DNA from: Desulfatitalea sp.
GTDB taxonomy: Bacteria > Desulfobacterota > Desulfobacteria > Desulfobacterales > Desulfosarcinaceae
Direction: 5' to 3'
Length of the DNA: 6,594 nt
NCBI GenBank assembly: GCA_013041835.1
Contig: JABDRH010000009.1
Location: 1-6,594, forward strand
The notes below the pieces were generated by a model that saw only the letters and a list, made by a program, of their open reading frames with translations, was not told the DNA's origin and did no database searches. Numbering within the stretch: the stretch's first letter is position 1; each line of letters starts with the position of its first letter. Made by a program: the position numbers and the translations under genes. Below are positions 1-4,579 of this stretch, in pieces.

Positions 1-419
1 GGCATCAACTCCGGTGTTTCGTCGGTGGCAAACCCGAACATCAGCCCCTGATCGCCAGCACCCTGCTCCTTGTATAATCCATCATTTTCGTTGACGCCCT
101 GGGCGATGTCCGGCGACTGGCGGTCGATGCTGGTGATGACCGAGCAGGTCTGCCAGTCGAAACCCATCTGCGAGGAGCTGTAGCCGATGTCGCGAATGGT
201 GTTGCGTACGATCTCAGGCATGTCCACATAACATTCAGTGGTGATTTCGCCGGCGATGAATGCCAGGCCGGTGGTGACCAGCGTTTCGCAAGCCACGCGG
301 CAGTTCTGATCCTGGGCGATGATGGCGTCCAATATGGAATCGGATATGGCGTCGGCAACCTTGTCCGGATGCCCTTCGGTAACCGATTCAGAGGTGAATA
401 GATACCGCTCTTTTTTCAT
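1..419 (-). CDS. metK: S-adenosylmethionine synthetase, N-terminal part (runs off left edge)
   Basis: This enzyme makes S-adenosylmethionine from methionine and ATP in the cytoplasm, releasing phosphate and pyrophosphate. Only the first 139 residues are in the window; a full MetK is about 380-400. The protein starts [20 protein letters not shown], the family's N-terminal signature: the GHPDK motif at residues 16-20 holds the active-site His17 and Asp19. Near the edge [12 protein letters not shown] is the second highly conserved block, the ATP-binding MetK signature. The ATG at 419 (reverse complement) is set by the protein alignment and by an AGGAG ribosome binding site about 8 bases upstream. 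The gene lies downstream of the cytidylate kinase-like gene on the same strand, with a 133-bp gap. I see no frameshift or missing motif. Identification is firm; only the C-terminal two-thirds is unseen. Confidence 0.97.
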   Translation of the reverse strand, partial: MKKERYLFTSESVTEGHPDKVADAISDSILDAIIAQDQNCRVACETLVTTGLAFIAGEITTECYVDMPEIVRNTIRDIGYSSSQMGFDWQTCSVITSIDRQSPDIAQGVNENDGLYKEQGAGDQGLMFGFATDETPELM

Positions 420-552
420 TCAACGTCTCCTATGGCTTTGTTTTGCGTTATAACGTACCGGAATCAAGTCGCATTTTCCGATAAAGATGCCGGTGCGCGC
501 TCTAGTGTGCGAAGACGGTGTCCGGCGGCATGATGCCTTGTCCCCCAGGGCA
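420..552 (-). promoter_or_regulatory. metK leader with possible -10 box
   Basis: This is the gap between the cytidylate kinase-like gene and metK. It holds GTTATAAC at 447-454, whose minus-strand reading gives TATAAC at 447-452, five of six matches to a sigma-70 -10 box. A start site near 440 would give metK a leader of about 20 bases. I found no convincing -35 at 16-18 bases, so this is only a candidate. I looked for a SAM riboswitch, which would make sense here, and saw none of the usual conserved blocks. Confidence 0.3.
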
Positions 553-554
553 TC
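532..554. repeat. Small inverted repeat at the end of the cytidylate kinase-like gene
   Basis: GATGCCTTG at 532-540 and CAGGGCATC at 546-554 are complementary apart from one position (a G-T wobble on the plus strand, a C-A mismatch on the minus strand), around a 5-base loop. It overlaps the stop codon of the minus-strand gene. It could stabilise the 3' end or help transcription stop, but there is no U tract after it, so I do not call it an intrinsic terminator. Confidence 0.3.
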
Positions 555-1173
555 AAAGCATATTCTGGCTGACCATGCAGCGAACGGTCTGAGCGGCTTT
601 CTGCAGGCTCACTTTGCTCATGTTGATGGTCAGGTGATAATGGGCTGGCAAGTCGTAATCGCTCTTGTTGAATTTACGATAAAGATTAATGCGCCGTTTA
701 TCGCCGTTATTGACTGCCTGGGTCGCTTGGGCCAGCGAAAGCTTGTATTTTTCCTGCATGAAACCAACGCGGTAATTTTTGTCGCCGATCAGCAGGACAT
801 GAATGGTATCCGGGTAATCCCTGAGTATATACTGCCCGCCGCGTCCCAGGATGAGACAATTGCCTTCCTCCGCGATTTTGGTGATAATGTCATGCAGCAG
901 GTCGATAAAGATCTCTTCATCGAAATAGCCGTGGCGTTCATCCAGCACCCGCTCGATCAGGTTTTTTGGAACGATGGTGCCCAGCAGCTTTTGCAGACGG
1001 CCGCCGGCTTCCTTTTCAACCATCTTGACCCAGTTTTCAGATACGCGGGCCTTTTCCGCTACCATTTTGATGATTTCATCGCTGGCAAAGGTATATCCGA
1101 GCATATCGGCGATGGCTTTGCCCAACGTCAAACCGCCGGCTCCGAATTGTCTGGAAATAGTTATCACCGCCAT
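553..1173 (-). CDS. Cytidylate kinase-like family protein
   Basis: This 206-residue P-loop protein resembles the cytidylate kinase-like family (Pfam Cytidylate_kin2). The N-terminus MAVITISRQFGAGG has the family's usual beta strand followed by a SRxFGxGG nucleotide-binding loop (residues 7-14), although the loop is GAGGLTLGK rather than a canonical GKS/T Walker A. Further landmarks are GRGGQYIL at 110-117 and a basic lid-like segment DKRRINLYRKF at 158-168. The C-terminal DLPAHYHLTINMSKVSL (174-190) is typical of how these kinases end. There is no signal peptide or membrane segment, so it should be cytoplasmic. The ATG is supported by a GAGGAGG site 5-6 bases upstream. By family it would phosphorylate a nucleotide or a related small molecule, but members are often uncharacterised and this one need not be the housekeeping CMP kinase. 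It may be co-transcribed with metK, which follows on the same strand. Confidence 0.85.
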   Translation of the reverse strand: MAVITISRQFGAGGLTLGKAIADMLGYTFASDEIIKMVAEKARVSENWVKMVEKEAGGRLQKLLGTIVPKNLIERVLDERHGYFDEEIFIDLLHDIITKIAEEGNCLILGRGGQYILRDYPDTIHVLLIGDKNYRVGFMQEKYKLSLAQATQAVNNGDKRRINLYRKFNKSDYDLPAHYHLTINMSKVSLQKAAQTVRCMVSQNML

Positions 1174-1240
1174 GGCGCCTCCTCAAGCTTGCTTCTCGCG
1201 GGCCAATCCTCTGCCATGAGAAGTGTTTTAGGGGATCGAA

Positions 1241-1321
1241 TCGCAGGGTGCACGGTTATGGCTCAGGAATCCGGATTGGTATCTATCGGGGGTAACTTCC
1301 TCGGGTTCAAAGACCCTGCGA
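1241..1321. ncRNA. Possible structured RNA element or 5' leader of the kinase gene
   Basis: TCGCAGGGT (1241-1249) is perfectly complementary to ACCCTGCGA (1313-1321), giving a 9-bp closing stem around 63 bases. Inside it AGGAA (1265-1269) can pair with TTCCT (1297-1301), and GGGT (1303-1306) lies near ACCC (1313-1316) as a competing pairing. Outside it GTGTT (1223-1227) can pair with AACAC (1321-1325), overlapping the last base of the closing stem. If transcribed from the minus-strand promoter at 1334-1362, this would lie in the untranslated leader of the cytidylate kinase-like gene. I compared it by eye with c-di-GMP, SAM, SAH, glycine, ZTP and 6S patterns and none fits. It may be an unnamed regulatory RNA or a chance pairing. 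Confidence 0.3.
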
Positions 1322-1333
1322 ACACGGTTTTAT

Positions 1334-1362
1334 ACCGTAATGAAAAATCATATTGCCGTCAA
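1334..1362 (-). promoter_or_regulatory. Candidate promoter for the cytidylate kinase-like gene
   Basis: Read on the minus strand, TTGACG (1357-1362) is followed after exactly 17 bases by TACGGT (1334-1339). That is five of six matches at -35 and three of six at -10. A TATAAA overlaps just downstream (1329-1334) but at 22 bases, too far for the same -35. Transcription from here would give a leader of about 150 bases before the ATG at 1173, containing the long inverted repeat at 1241-1321. Confidence 0.35.
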
Positions 1363-1411
1363 CATCAATTCGTTGGGCGTTGAAAGATGATATTCATGCA
1401 AAATAGCGCTT

Positions 1412-1429
1412 TCAATGTCTTGACATTGA
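1412..1429. repeat. 18-bp inverted repeat, candidate operator of the ATP synthase operon
   Basis: TCAATGTC and GACATTGA form perfect 8-bp arms separated by TT. The right arm overlaps the TTGACA box at 1420-1425, the best -35-like sequence upstream of atpZ. A dimeric regulator bound here would block that promoter. The arrangement is typical of a repressor site, but I do not recognise the sequence as the consensus of a known regulator. Confidence 0.45.
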
Positions 1430-1469
1430 TTGGGGTCTTCTGATACCAACTGCAGCCGAATGATAGAAT
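1420..1469 (+). promoter_or_regulatory. Promoter region of the Fo operon
   Basis: TTGACA at 1420-1425 is a perfect -35 box. The matching -10 is weak: GATACC at 16 bases (1442-1447) or ATACCA at 17. A second candidate, TGATAGAAT at 1461-1469, is an extended -10 (TG plus TAGAAT, five of six) without a clear -35. The first would start transcription near 1454, the second near 1476. Either way the leader before atpZ at 1485 is very short, about 10-30 bases. Confidence 0.45.
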
Positions 1470-1484
1470 GCTCAGACATGAACG

Positions 1485-1736
1485 ATGTCAGATAAGAAAG
1501 GCCCGTGGGCGGGAGACATTTATGTTGTCATGCAGTTTGGCCTCACAATCGCCGGCTGCATCGTTTTCTGCCTATTTGTGGGGCGCTACCTGGACTCTTG
1601 GCTGGGCACCAAGGGTTTGTTTACCATCATATTCATTTTGCTTGGTATTGCAGGCGGCGCCAATGTTGCTTATCGGCAGATACAAAAGGTATTGCTGGAA
1701 GGTCAACGGAAGGACGACGATAGCAATGGAGAGTGA
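1485..1736 (+). CDS. atpZ: AtpZ, small two-helix accessory protein of the ATP synthase
   Basis: This 83-residue membrane protein matches the AtpZ family (Pfam ATPase_gene1), which sits at the head of many split ATP synthase operons. Two hydrophobic helices are visible at about residues 14-34 and 44-63. They are joined by the short polar DSWLGTKG, a family hallmark, and the second runs into GIAGGANVAYRQI. The tail is charged (KDDDSNGE) and should be cytoplasmic. AtpZ works with AtpI in Fo assembly or c-ring insertion, and a role in Mg2+/Ca2+ supply has been proposed. A stop codon two codons upstream fixes the ATG, which has no clear Shine-Dalgarno site. The 3' end overlaps atpI by 11 bp, indicating coupled translation. 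Confidence 0.88.
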   Translation: MSDKKGPWAGDIYVVMQFGLTIAGCIVFCLFVGRYLDSWLGTKGLFTIIFILLGIAGGANVAYRQIQKVLLEGQRKDDDSNGE

Positions 1737-2103
1737 CCTTGGCCGTTTGCAGAAGCGCATCTGTTCAAAAGCCCTGATCATTGCGATTATTGTCGCGTCG
1801 GCCGGCATGGCACTGGGCGCCAAACCCATTGCCAAAGGTTTTTTGCTTGGCGCCTTGTTCAGTATTCTCAACTTCACACTTATGGCTTTATCCCTGCCGT
1901 TGCGGTTGAACTTCGGGCCGCGCCAAACCTTTGTTCGATGCCTGGGCAGCATCTGGTGCCGCTACCTGGTGCTGGCCGTCCCGCTGGTGCTGGCGACCCA
2001 AACGGCGATGTTTGATTTTTTTGCCGCGGCCGTTGGCATCTTCACGGTGCAGGGGGTCATTCTTTTCGATCAATGCAGTAGGCGGATCACGGGCAACCAG
2101 TAG
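1726..2103 (+). CDS. atpI: AtpI, ATP synthase assembly protein
   Basis: This 125-residue integral membrane protein has four hydrophobic stretches (about 15-31, 35-56, 76-91 and 95-115). The segment KPIAKGFLLGALFSILNF at 33-50 is the recognisable core of the ATP-synt_I family. AtpI proteins act as chaperones for assembly of the c-ring and are found just upstream of subunit a, as here. The start ATG at 1726 lies inside the 3' end of atpZ, behind a GGAAGGA purine run that is somewhat distant. The same frame stays open upstream to 1468, but those codons overlap atpZ and show no family resemblance, so the shorter form is preferred. Low conservation is normal for this family; the call rests on topology, the core motif and position. 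Confidence 0.82.
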   Translation: MESDLGRLQKRICSKALIIAIIVASAGMALGAKPIAKGFLLGALFSILNFTLMALSLPLRLNFGPRQTFVRCLGSIWCRYLVLAVPLVLATQTAMFDFFAAAVGIFTVQGVILFDQCSRRITGNQ

Positions 2104-2112
2104 CACGAGCCG

Positions 2113-2126
2113 GCCTTTCGAAAGGC
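2113..2126. repeat. Perfect 14-bp palindrome in the atpI-atpB gap
   Basis: GCCTTTCGAAAGGC is self-complementary along its full length and ends one base before the AAAGGGGAA ribosome binding site of atpB (2127-2135). As RNA it can form a short stem with a TTCGAA-type loop. It might tune atpB translation or be an RNA processing point between the accessory genes and the structural subunits. There is no U run, so it is not an intrinsic terminator. Confidence 0.5.
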
Positions 2127-2138
2127 AAAGGGGAACGG

Positions 2139-2813
2139 ATGCAAGAGCTTGGCAAAATTCATCAGTTAATCATCAACTTGGGCGCCCATCAAGCCGCATT
2201 CAATCTCGAAGTGATGTTGATGACGTGGATCGTGATGGGACTGCTGCTGGTTTTCGGCTGGCTGTGCGCCTCCCGGCGCACTATGATGCCCGGCCGGTTG
2301 CAGGTGATCGGCGAATTGATTGTCGGCCAGTTGCACCAACTGACCGAGGATGCCATGGGAAAGCGGTTGGCGCGCACCTACAGCCCCTTGATCTGCGCCC
2401 TGTTCATGTTTCTGCTGATCTCCAACTGGATCGGCATCATTCCTCATATGGAAGAGCCTTCCAAGGATCTGAACACCCCTTTGAGTTTAGGGCTGATGGG
2501 GTTTGCCATCGCCCATTACGTAGGCATTCGCACCAAAGGGTTCAAGGCTTACATATCAGAGTATTTTGCGCCCATGTTCTTTATGATGCCATTGAATCTC
2601 ATTGGCGAGCTGGCCAAGATCGTTTCCATTTCTTTTCGTCTTTTCGGCAACATCATGGGGGGCTCCATCATTATCCTGGTGGTCTCCTATCTGACCTACA
2701 ACATCTTGCTGCCGCCGTTTCTATATGCGTTTTTCGGCCTCTTCGTGGGCGCCATCCAGGCGTTCGTGTTCACCATGCTAACCATTGTGTATATCGCAAC
2801 CCAAGCAAAGTAG
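2139..2813 (+). CDS. atpB: ATP synthase subunit a
   Basis: Subunit a is the membrane stator that forms the two ion half-channels against the c-ring. The 224-residue protein is a normal short bacterial form. The essential arginine is Arg167 in ISFRLFGNIMGG (residues 164-175). Other landmarks are EEPSKDLNTPLSLGLMG at 105-121, the polar GELAK at 156-160 on the channel helix, and Gln207 in GAIQAFVFTMLTIVYIA near the C-terminus, all characteristic of AtpB. Five or six hydrophobic segments are visible. A strong AAAGGGGAA ribosome binding site 3 bases before the ATG sets the start. The stop is 6 bp before the fused c gene. I see no insertion or lost residue, so subunit a looks functional even though its rotor partner is unusual. 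Confidence 0.96.
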   Translation: MQELGKIHQLIINLGAHQAAFNLEVMLMTWIVMGLLLVFGWLCASRRTMMPGRLQVIGELIVGQLHQLTEDAMGKRLARTYSPLICALFMFLLISNWIGIIPHMEEPSKDLNTPLSLGLMGFAIAHYVGIRTKGFKAYISEYFAPMFFMMPLNLIGELAKIVSISFRLFGNIMGGSIIILVVSYLTYNILLPPFLYAFFGLFVGAIQAFVFTMLTIVYIATQAK

Positions 2814-2819
2814 CCTGCC

Positions 2820-3794
2820 ATGTCCTATAATATCGATACTTGGTTAAAACTTGCCGCGTACACTGGTGGCGGCCTGGCCATCGGATTAGGTTCCATCGGC
2901 GCGGCCATCGGGGAAGGGCACACCGCAGCCCAGGCCAACCAGGCCATATCGCGCCGGCCCGATCTGTCCGGCGAGGTCTTTAAATCCATGTTGGTCGGGC
3001 AGGCCATTGCCGAATCGGCCGCCATCTTCGCCCTCGTGGTTTCCTTGGTGCTGCTCTTTACCACGCCCGCGAATGCGACCTTTGCCACCGTTTGGGCACT
3101 ACTCGCCGCCGGCCTATCCATCGGCCTGGGCGCCATCGGCTCGGGCGTCGGCGCGGGCTTTCCCGCCGCCGAAGCGTGCAAAGGCATGGTTCACCAACCA
3201 TCTGTGAGCAAGCGGCTGACCACCAACATGCTGATCGGCTCGGCCGTGTGCCAGACCCCGTCAATTTTTGCCCTGGTGATCGCCTTTATCCTGCTCTACA
3301 CCGATACGACGTCATCGCCGGTATGGCCCACCTGGGCCGCCCTGTTCGGCGCCGGTCTCTCTGCGGGGCTCAGCGCCATTGGCGCCGGCTTCGGCAGCGG
3401 GTTGGTGGCTGGCGCCAGTTGCGAAGGCATCGCCAGGCAGCCGCGTTCGGCCGGGACCGTGACCAACAGCATGCTGCTGGGACAAGCCATTACTCAAACC
3501 ACAGCCATCTATGGGCTGCTGATTGCATTTATTCTACTCTTTAAGCCTTACCAGGCGTCGGAAGCCATTGCCCCGGCCATGGCCTTGATTGGTGCGGGGC
3601 TGTGTATGGGGCTGGGGGCCATCGGTCCGGGCATCGGGGAAGGCGTTACAGCGCAAAGCGCGATTAAATGGATTGCCCGCAATCCGACGGAAGTCGGTGT
3701 CATCACCCGCAGCATGCTGGTGGGCATGGCAGTAGCCGAATCGACCGGTATCTACTCCATGGTGATCGCCTTGATCTTGCTTTTTGTGGTATAA
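2820..3794 (+). CDS. atpE: Fused tetra-hairpin ATP synthase c subunit (four c units in one chain)
   Basis: The rotor proteolipid is normally about 80 residues with two helices; this 324-residue chain is four such hairpins in tandem, eight predicted helices. The ion-carrying position falls at residues 65, 145, 226 and 307. Hairpins 1 and 4 keep Glu (IAES, VAES). Hairpins 2 and 3 have Gln (VCQT with codon CAG at 3252; ITQT with codon CAA at 3495). The companion position on the first helix is Glu32 and Glu274 in hairpins 1 and 4, but Ala112 and Ser193 in 2 and 3. The two positions are 33 residues apart in every unit. Cytoplasmic loops are RRP, HQP, RQP and RNP. Linkers at about 81-90, 161-169 and 242-249 would be periplasmic. 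Hairpin 4 resembles the separate c subunit downstream. The start lies 6 bp after atpB without a clear ribosome binding site, suggesting coupling. The frame is intact, so this is not a pseudogene. Fused c units are known in Acetobacterium (two hairpins) and some archaea and V-ATPases; a four-fold F-type version is unusual to me. Confidence 0.93.
   Translation: MSYNIDTWLKLAAYTGGGLAIGLGSIGAAIGEGHTAAQANQAISRRPDLSGEVFKSMLVGQAIAESAAIFALVVSLVLLFTTPANATFATVWALLAAGLSIGLGAIGSGVGAGFPAAEACKGMVHQPSVSKRLTTNMLIGSAVCQTPSIFALVIAFILLYTDTTSSPVWPTWAALFGAGLSAGLSAIGAGFGSGLVAGASCEGIARQPRSAGTVTNSMLLGQAITQTTAIYGLLIAFILLFKPYQASEAIAPAMALIGAGLCMGLGAIGPGIGEGVTAQSAIKWIARNPTEVGVITRSMLVGMAVAESTGIYSMVIALILLFVV
2841..3791 (+). 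repeat. Four in-frame c-hairpin repeats of about 240 bp
   Basis: Repeat units begin at about residues 8, 89, 170 and 251 of the fused c protein, with a period of 80-81 residues. Each has a Gly-rich first helix (GLxIGLGxIG or a variant), an R/H-x-P loop and a second helix ending xLLF or xLLY. The DNA of the units is clearly diverged, so the fusion is old rather than a recent slip or an assembly artefact. Confidence 0.85.
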
Positions 3795-3795
3795 A

Positions 3796-3808
3796 CCCGT
3801 TACGCGGG
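3796..3808 (+). other. Small hairpin between the two c genes
   Basis: CCCG (3796-3799) and CGGG (3805-3808) can form a 4-bp stem with a 5-base loop directly after the stop of the fused c gene. It is weak and has no U tract. It might mark an RNA processing point that separates expression of the two c subunits, but it could be chance. Confidence 0.2.
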
Positions 3809-3847
3809 AAGCTAATAATGAACAAATCAATGAAACTCAACGAACAC

Positions 3848-3853
3848 AGGAGG
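3848..3853 (+). promoter_or_regulatory. Strong ribosome binding site of the single c subunit
   Basis: AGGAGG, a full Shine-Dalgarno match, lies 4 bases before the ATG at 3858. The fused c gene has no comparable site. The contrast suggests that the single-hairpin c is made in excess, as expected if it is the main ring component. Confidence 0.8.
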
Positions 3854-3857
3854 AAAC

Positions 3858-4106
3858 ATGGCCATTGAAGGTGTAGACCTGGTAAAGGCGGCGGCAATGC
3901 TCGGCGCCGGTTTGGCAATGGGATTGGGGGCCATTGGGCCCGGCGTGGGTGAAGGAATGGCAGCCGCCAAGGCATGCGAGGCCATCGGCAGGAATCCTAA
4001 CGAGGCCGGTCTGCTGACCCGGACCATGCTGGTGGGGCAGGCGGTTTCGGAATCCACCGGTATTTACTCTCTGGTCGTCGCCTTGCTGCTGCTTTTTGTG
4101 GTTTAA
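3858..4106 (+). CDS. atpE: ATP synthase subunit c, single hairpin with Na+-type two-carboxylate motif
   Basis: This 82-residue proteolipid has the usual two helices (about 8-40 and 50-80) with a GRNP loop (44-47) that faces F1. The ion site is complete: Glu65 in VSESTGIY, with Val63, Ser66, Thr67 and Tyr70 around it and Glu32 on the first helix (GVGEG). In the Na+ c-ring of Ilyobacter tartaricus the equivalents are Gln32, Val63, Glu65, Ser66, Thr67 and Tyr70. A Glu at 32 is the variant described for the Na+-driven Fusobacterium nucleatum ring. Na+ coupling is therefore likely but inferred. The gene follows the fused c gene after 63 bp and ends 1 bp before the first b gene, whose start has no ribosome binding site of its own. 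No N-terminal signal is seen or expected. Confidence 0.96.
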   Translation: MAIEGVDLVKAAAMLGAGLAMGLGAIGPGVGEGMAAAKACEAIGRNPNEAGLLTRTMLVGQAVSESTGIYSLVVALLLLFVV

Positions 4107-4107
4107 T

Positions 4108-4578
4108 ATGAAGATTATCGAAACCATCGCCCTGATCAGCATCAACGAGACCCTGATTATTCAGTTGCTCTCTTTTTTGCTCTTTGCTTTCATCTTTCAT
4201 CGCATAATGGTGCGCCCGTTGCGCCGGGTGATGGATGATCGCGACGTTTACTTGAAACGAATAGAAAACGACATCGTTGCGGCCGAGGAGGAATACAAAC
4301 AGATCCACCGCCGTGCGGTGGAACAAGAAGCAGCGGCGCGCGCGGCGGCTTTTAAGATCCGCGATGAGTTGGAAACCGCCGGCCAGATGTCCGCTCAGAC
4401 GATGATTGTTGATGCTAAAACCCGTATCAGGCAAATGCAAAACGATGCCCGGGATGAGGCAGCCCGACAATTAACCGCGGCCCGCGAGCAAATTCGCATG
4501 GAAGCCGAGGCCGTGGCCGAGCGCATGATGAGCGTTCTGCTGCCCAAGGGGGCTCAAGGGTCAAAGGTTGGGAATTGA
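4108..4578 (+). CDS. atpF: ATP synthase subunit b/b' (first stator b-type subunit)
   Basis: The b-type subunits form the peripheral stalk that holds F1 against rotation. The 156-residue protein has one N-terminal membrane helix (about 9-34), starting from ISINETLIIQLLSFLLFAF and ending HRIMVRPLRRVMDDR, the classic b/b' transition from membrane to stalk. After it comes a long charged coiled coil, rich in Ala, Glu, Arg and Gln, to about residue 145. The NET...Q...FL pattern without a signal sequence resembles the b' type of deltaproteobacteria and cyanobacteria. The ATG at 4108 is 1 bp after the stop of the c gene with no ribosome binding site, so translation is probably coupled. An in-frame upstream start at 4096 would overlap the c gene and adds nothing conserved. 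It likely forms a heterodimer with the next gene product. Confidence 0.9.
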   Translation: MKIIETIALISINETLIIQLLSFLLFAFIFHRIMVRPLRRVMDDRDVYLKRIENDIVAAEEEYKQIHRRAVEQEAAARAAAFKIRDELETAGQMSAQTMIVDAKTRIRQMQNDARDEAARQLTAAREQIRMEAEAVAERMMSVLLPKGAQGSKVGN

Positions 4579-4579
4579 C

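Larger units (their letters stand above)
1174..1484. other. Divergent intergenic region between the kinase gene and the ATP synthase operon
   Basis: These 311 bases carry no gene I can support. They hold the ribosome binding site of the minus-strand kinase gene, a long-range inverted repeat (1241-1321), promoter-like boxes on the minus strand (1334-1362) and the plus strand (1420-1469), and an 18-bp inverted repeat (1412-1429). The open frames crossing it have no family signature and continue through real genes on the other strand or in another frame. Confidence 0.7.

Noticed and set aside
1241..1325. 6S RNA, tRNA or a known riboswitch
   Set aside because: Short resemblances such as TTGAACC, CCTGAGCC and a GGTTCAAA T-loop-like piece occur in the wrong order or with the wrong stem lengths.
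487..1383. Long plus-strand open frame opposite the cytidylate kinase-like gene
   Set aside because: It mirrors a recognisable minus-strand gene with its own ribosome binding site, and its translation has no family signature.
2820..3794. Fused c protein as a V/A-type proteolipid (NtpK-like) or a pseudogene
   Set aside because: The hairpins carry F-type motifs and sit next to an F-type subunit a; the frame is intact over 324 codons with the 33-residue site spacing kept in all four units.
3818..3868. 16-residue open frame between the two c genes, possible leader peptide
   Set aside because: It runs through the AGGAGG site into the c gene in another frame, is very basic and low in information, and has only a weak ribosome binding site of its own.
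4568..4579. TTG start for the second b subunit
   Set aside because: It adds four unconserved residues before a signal-like sequence that starts naturally with MRLM at the ATG at 4580.
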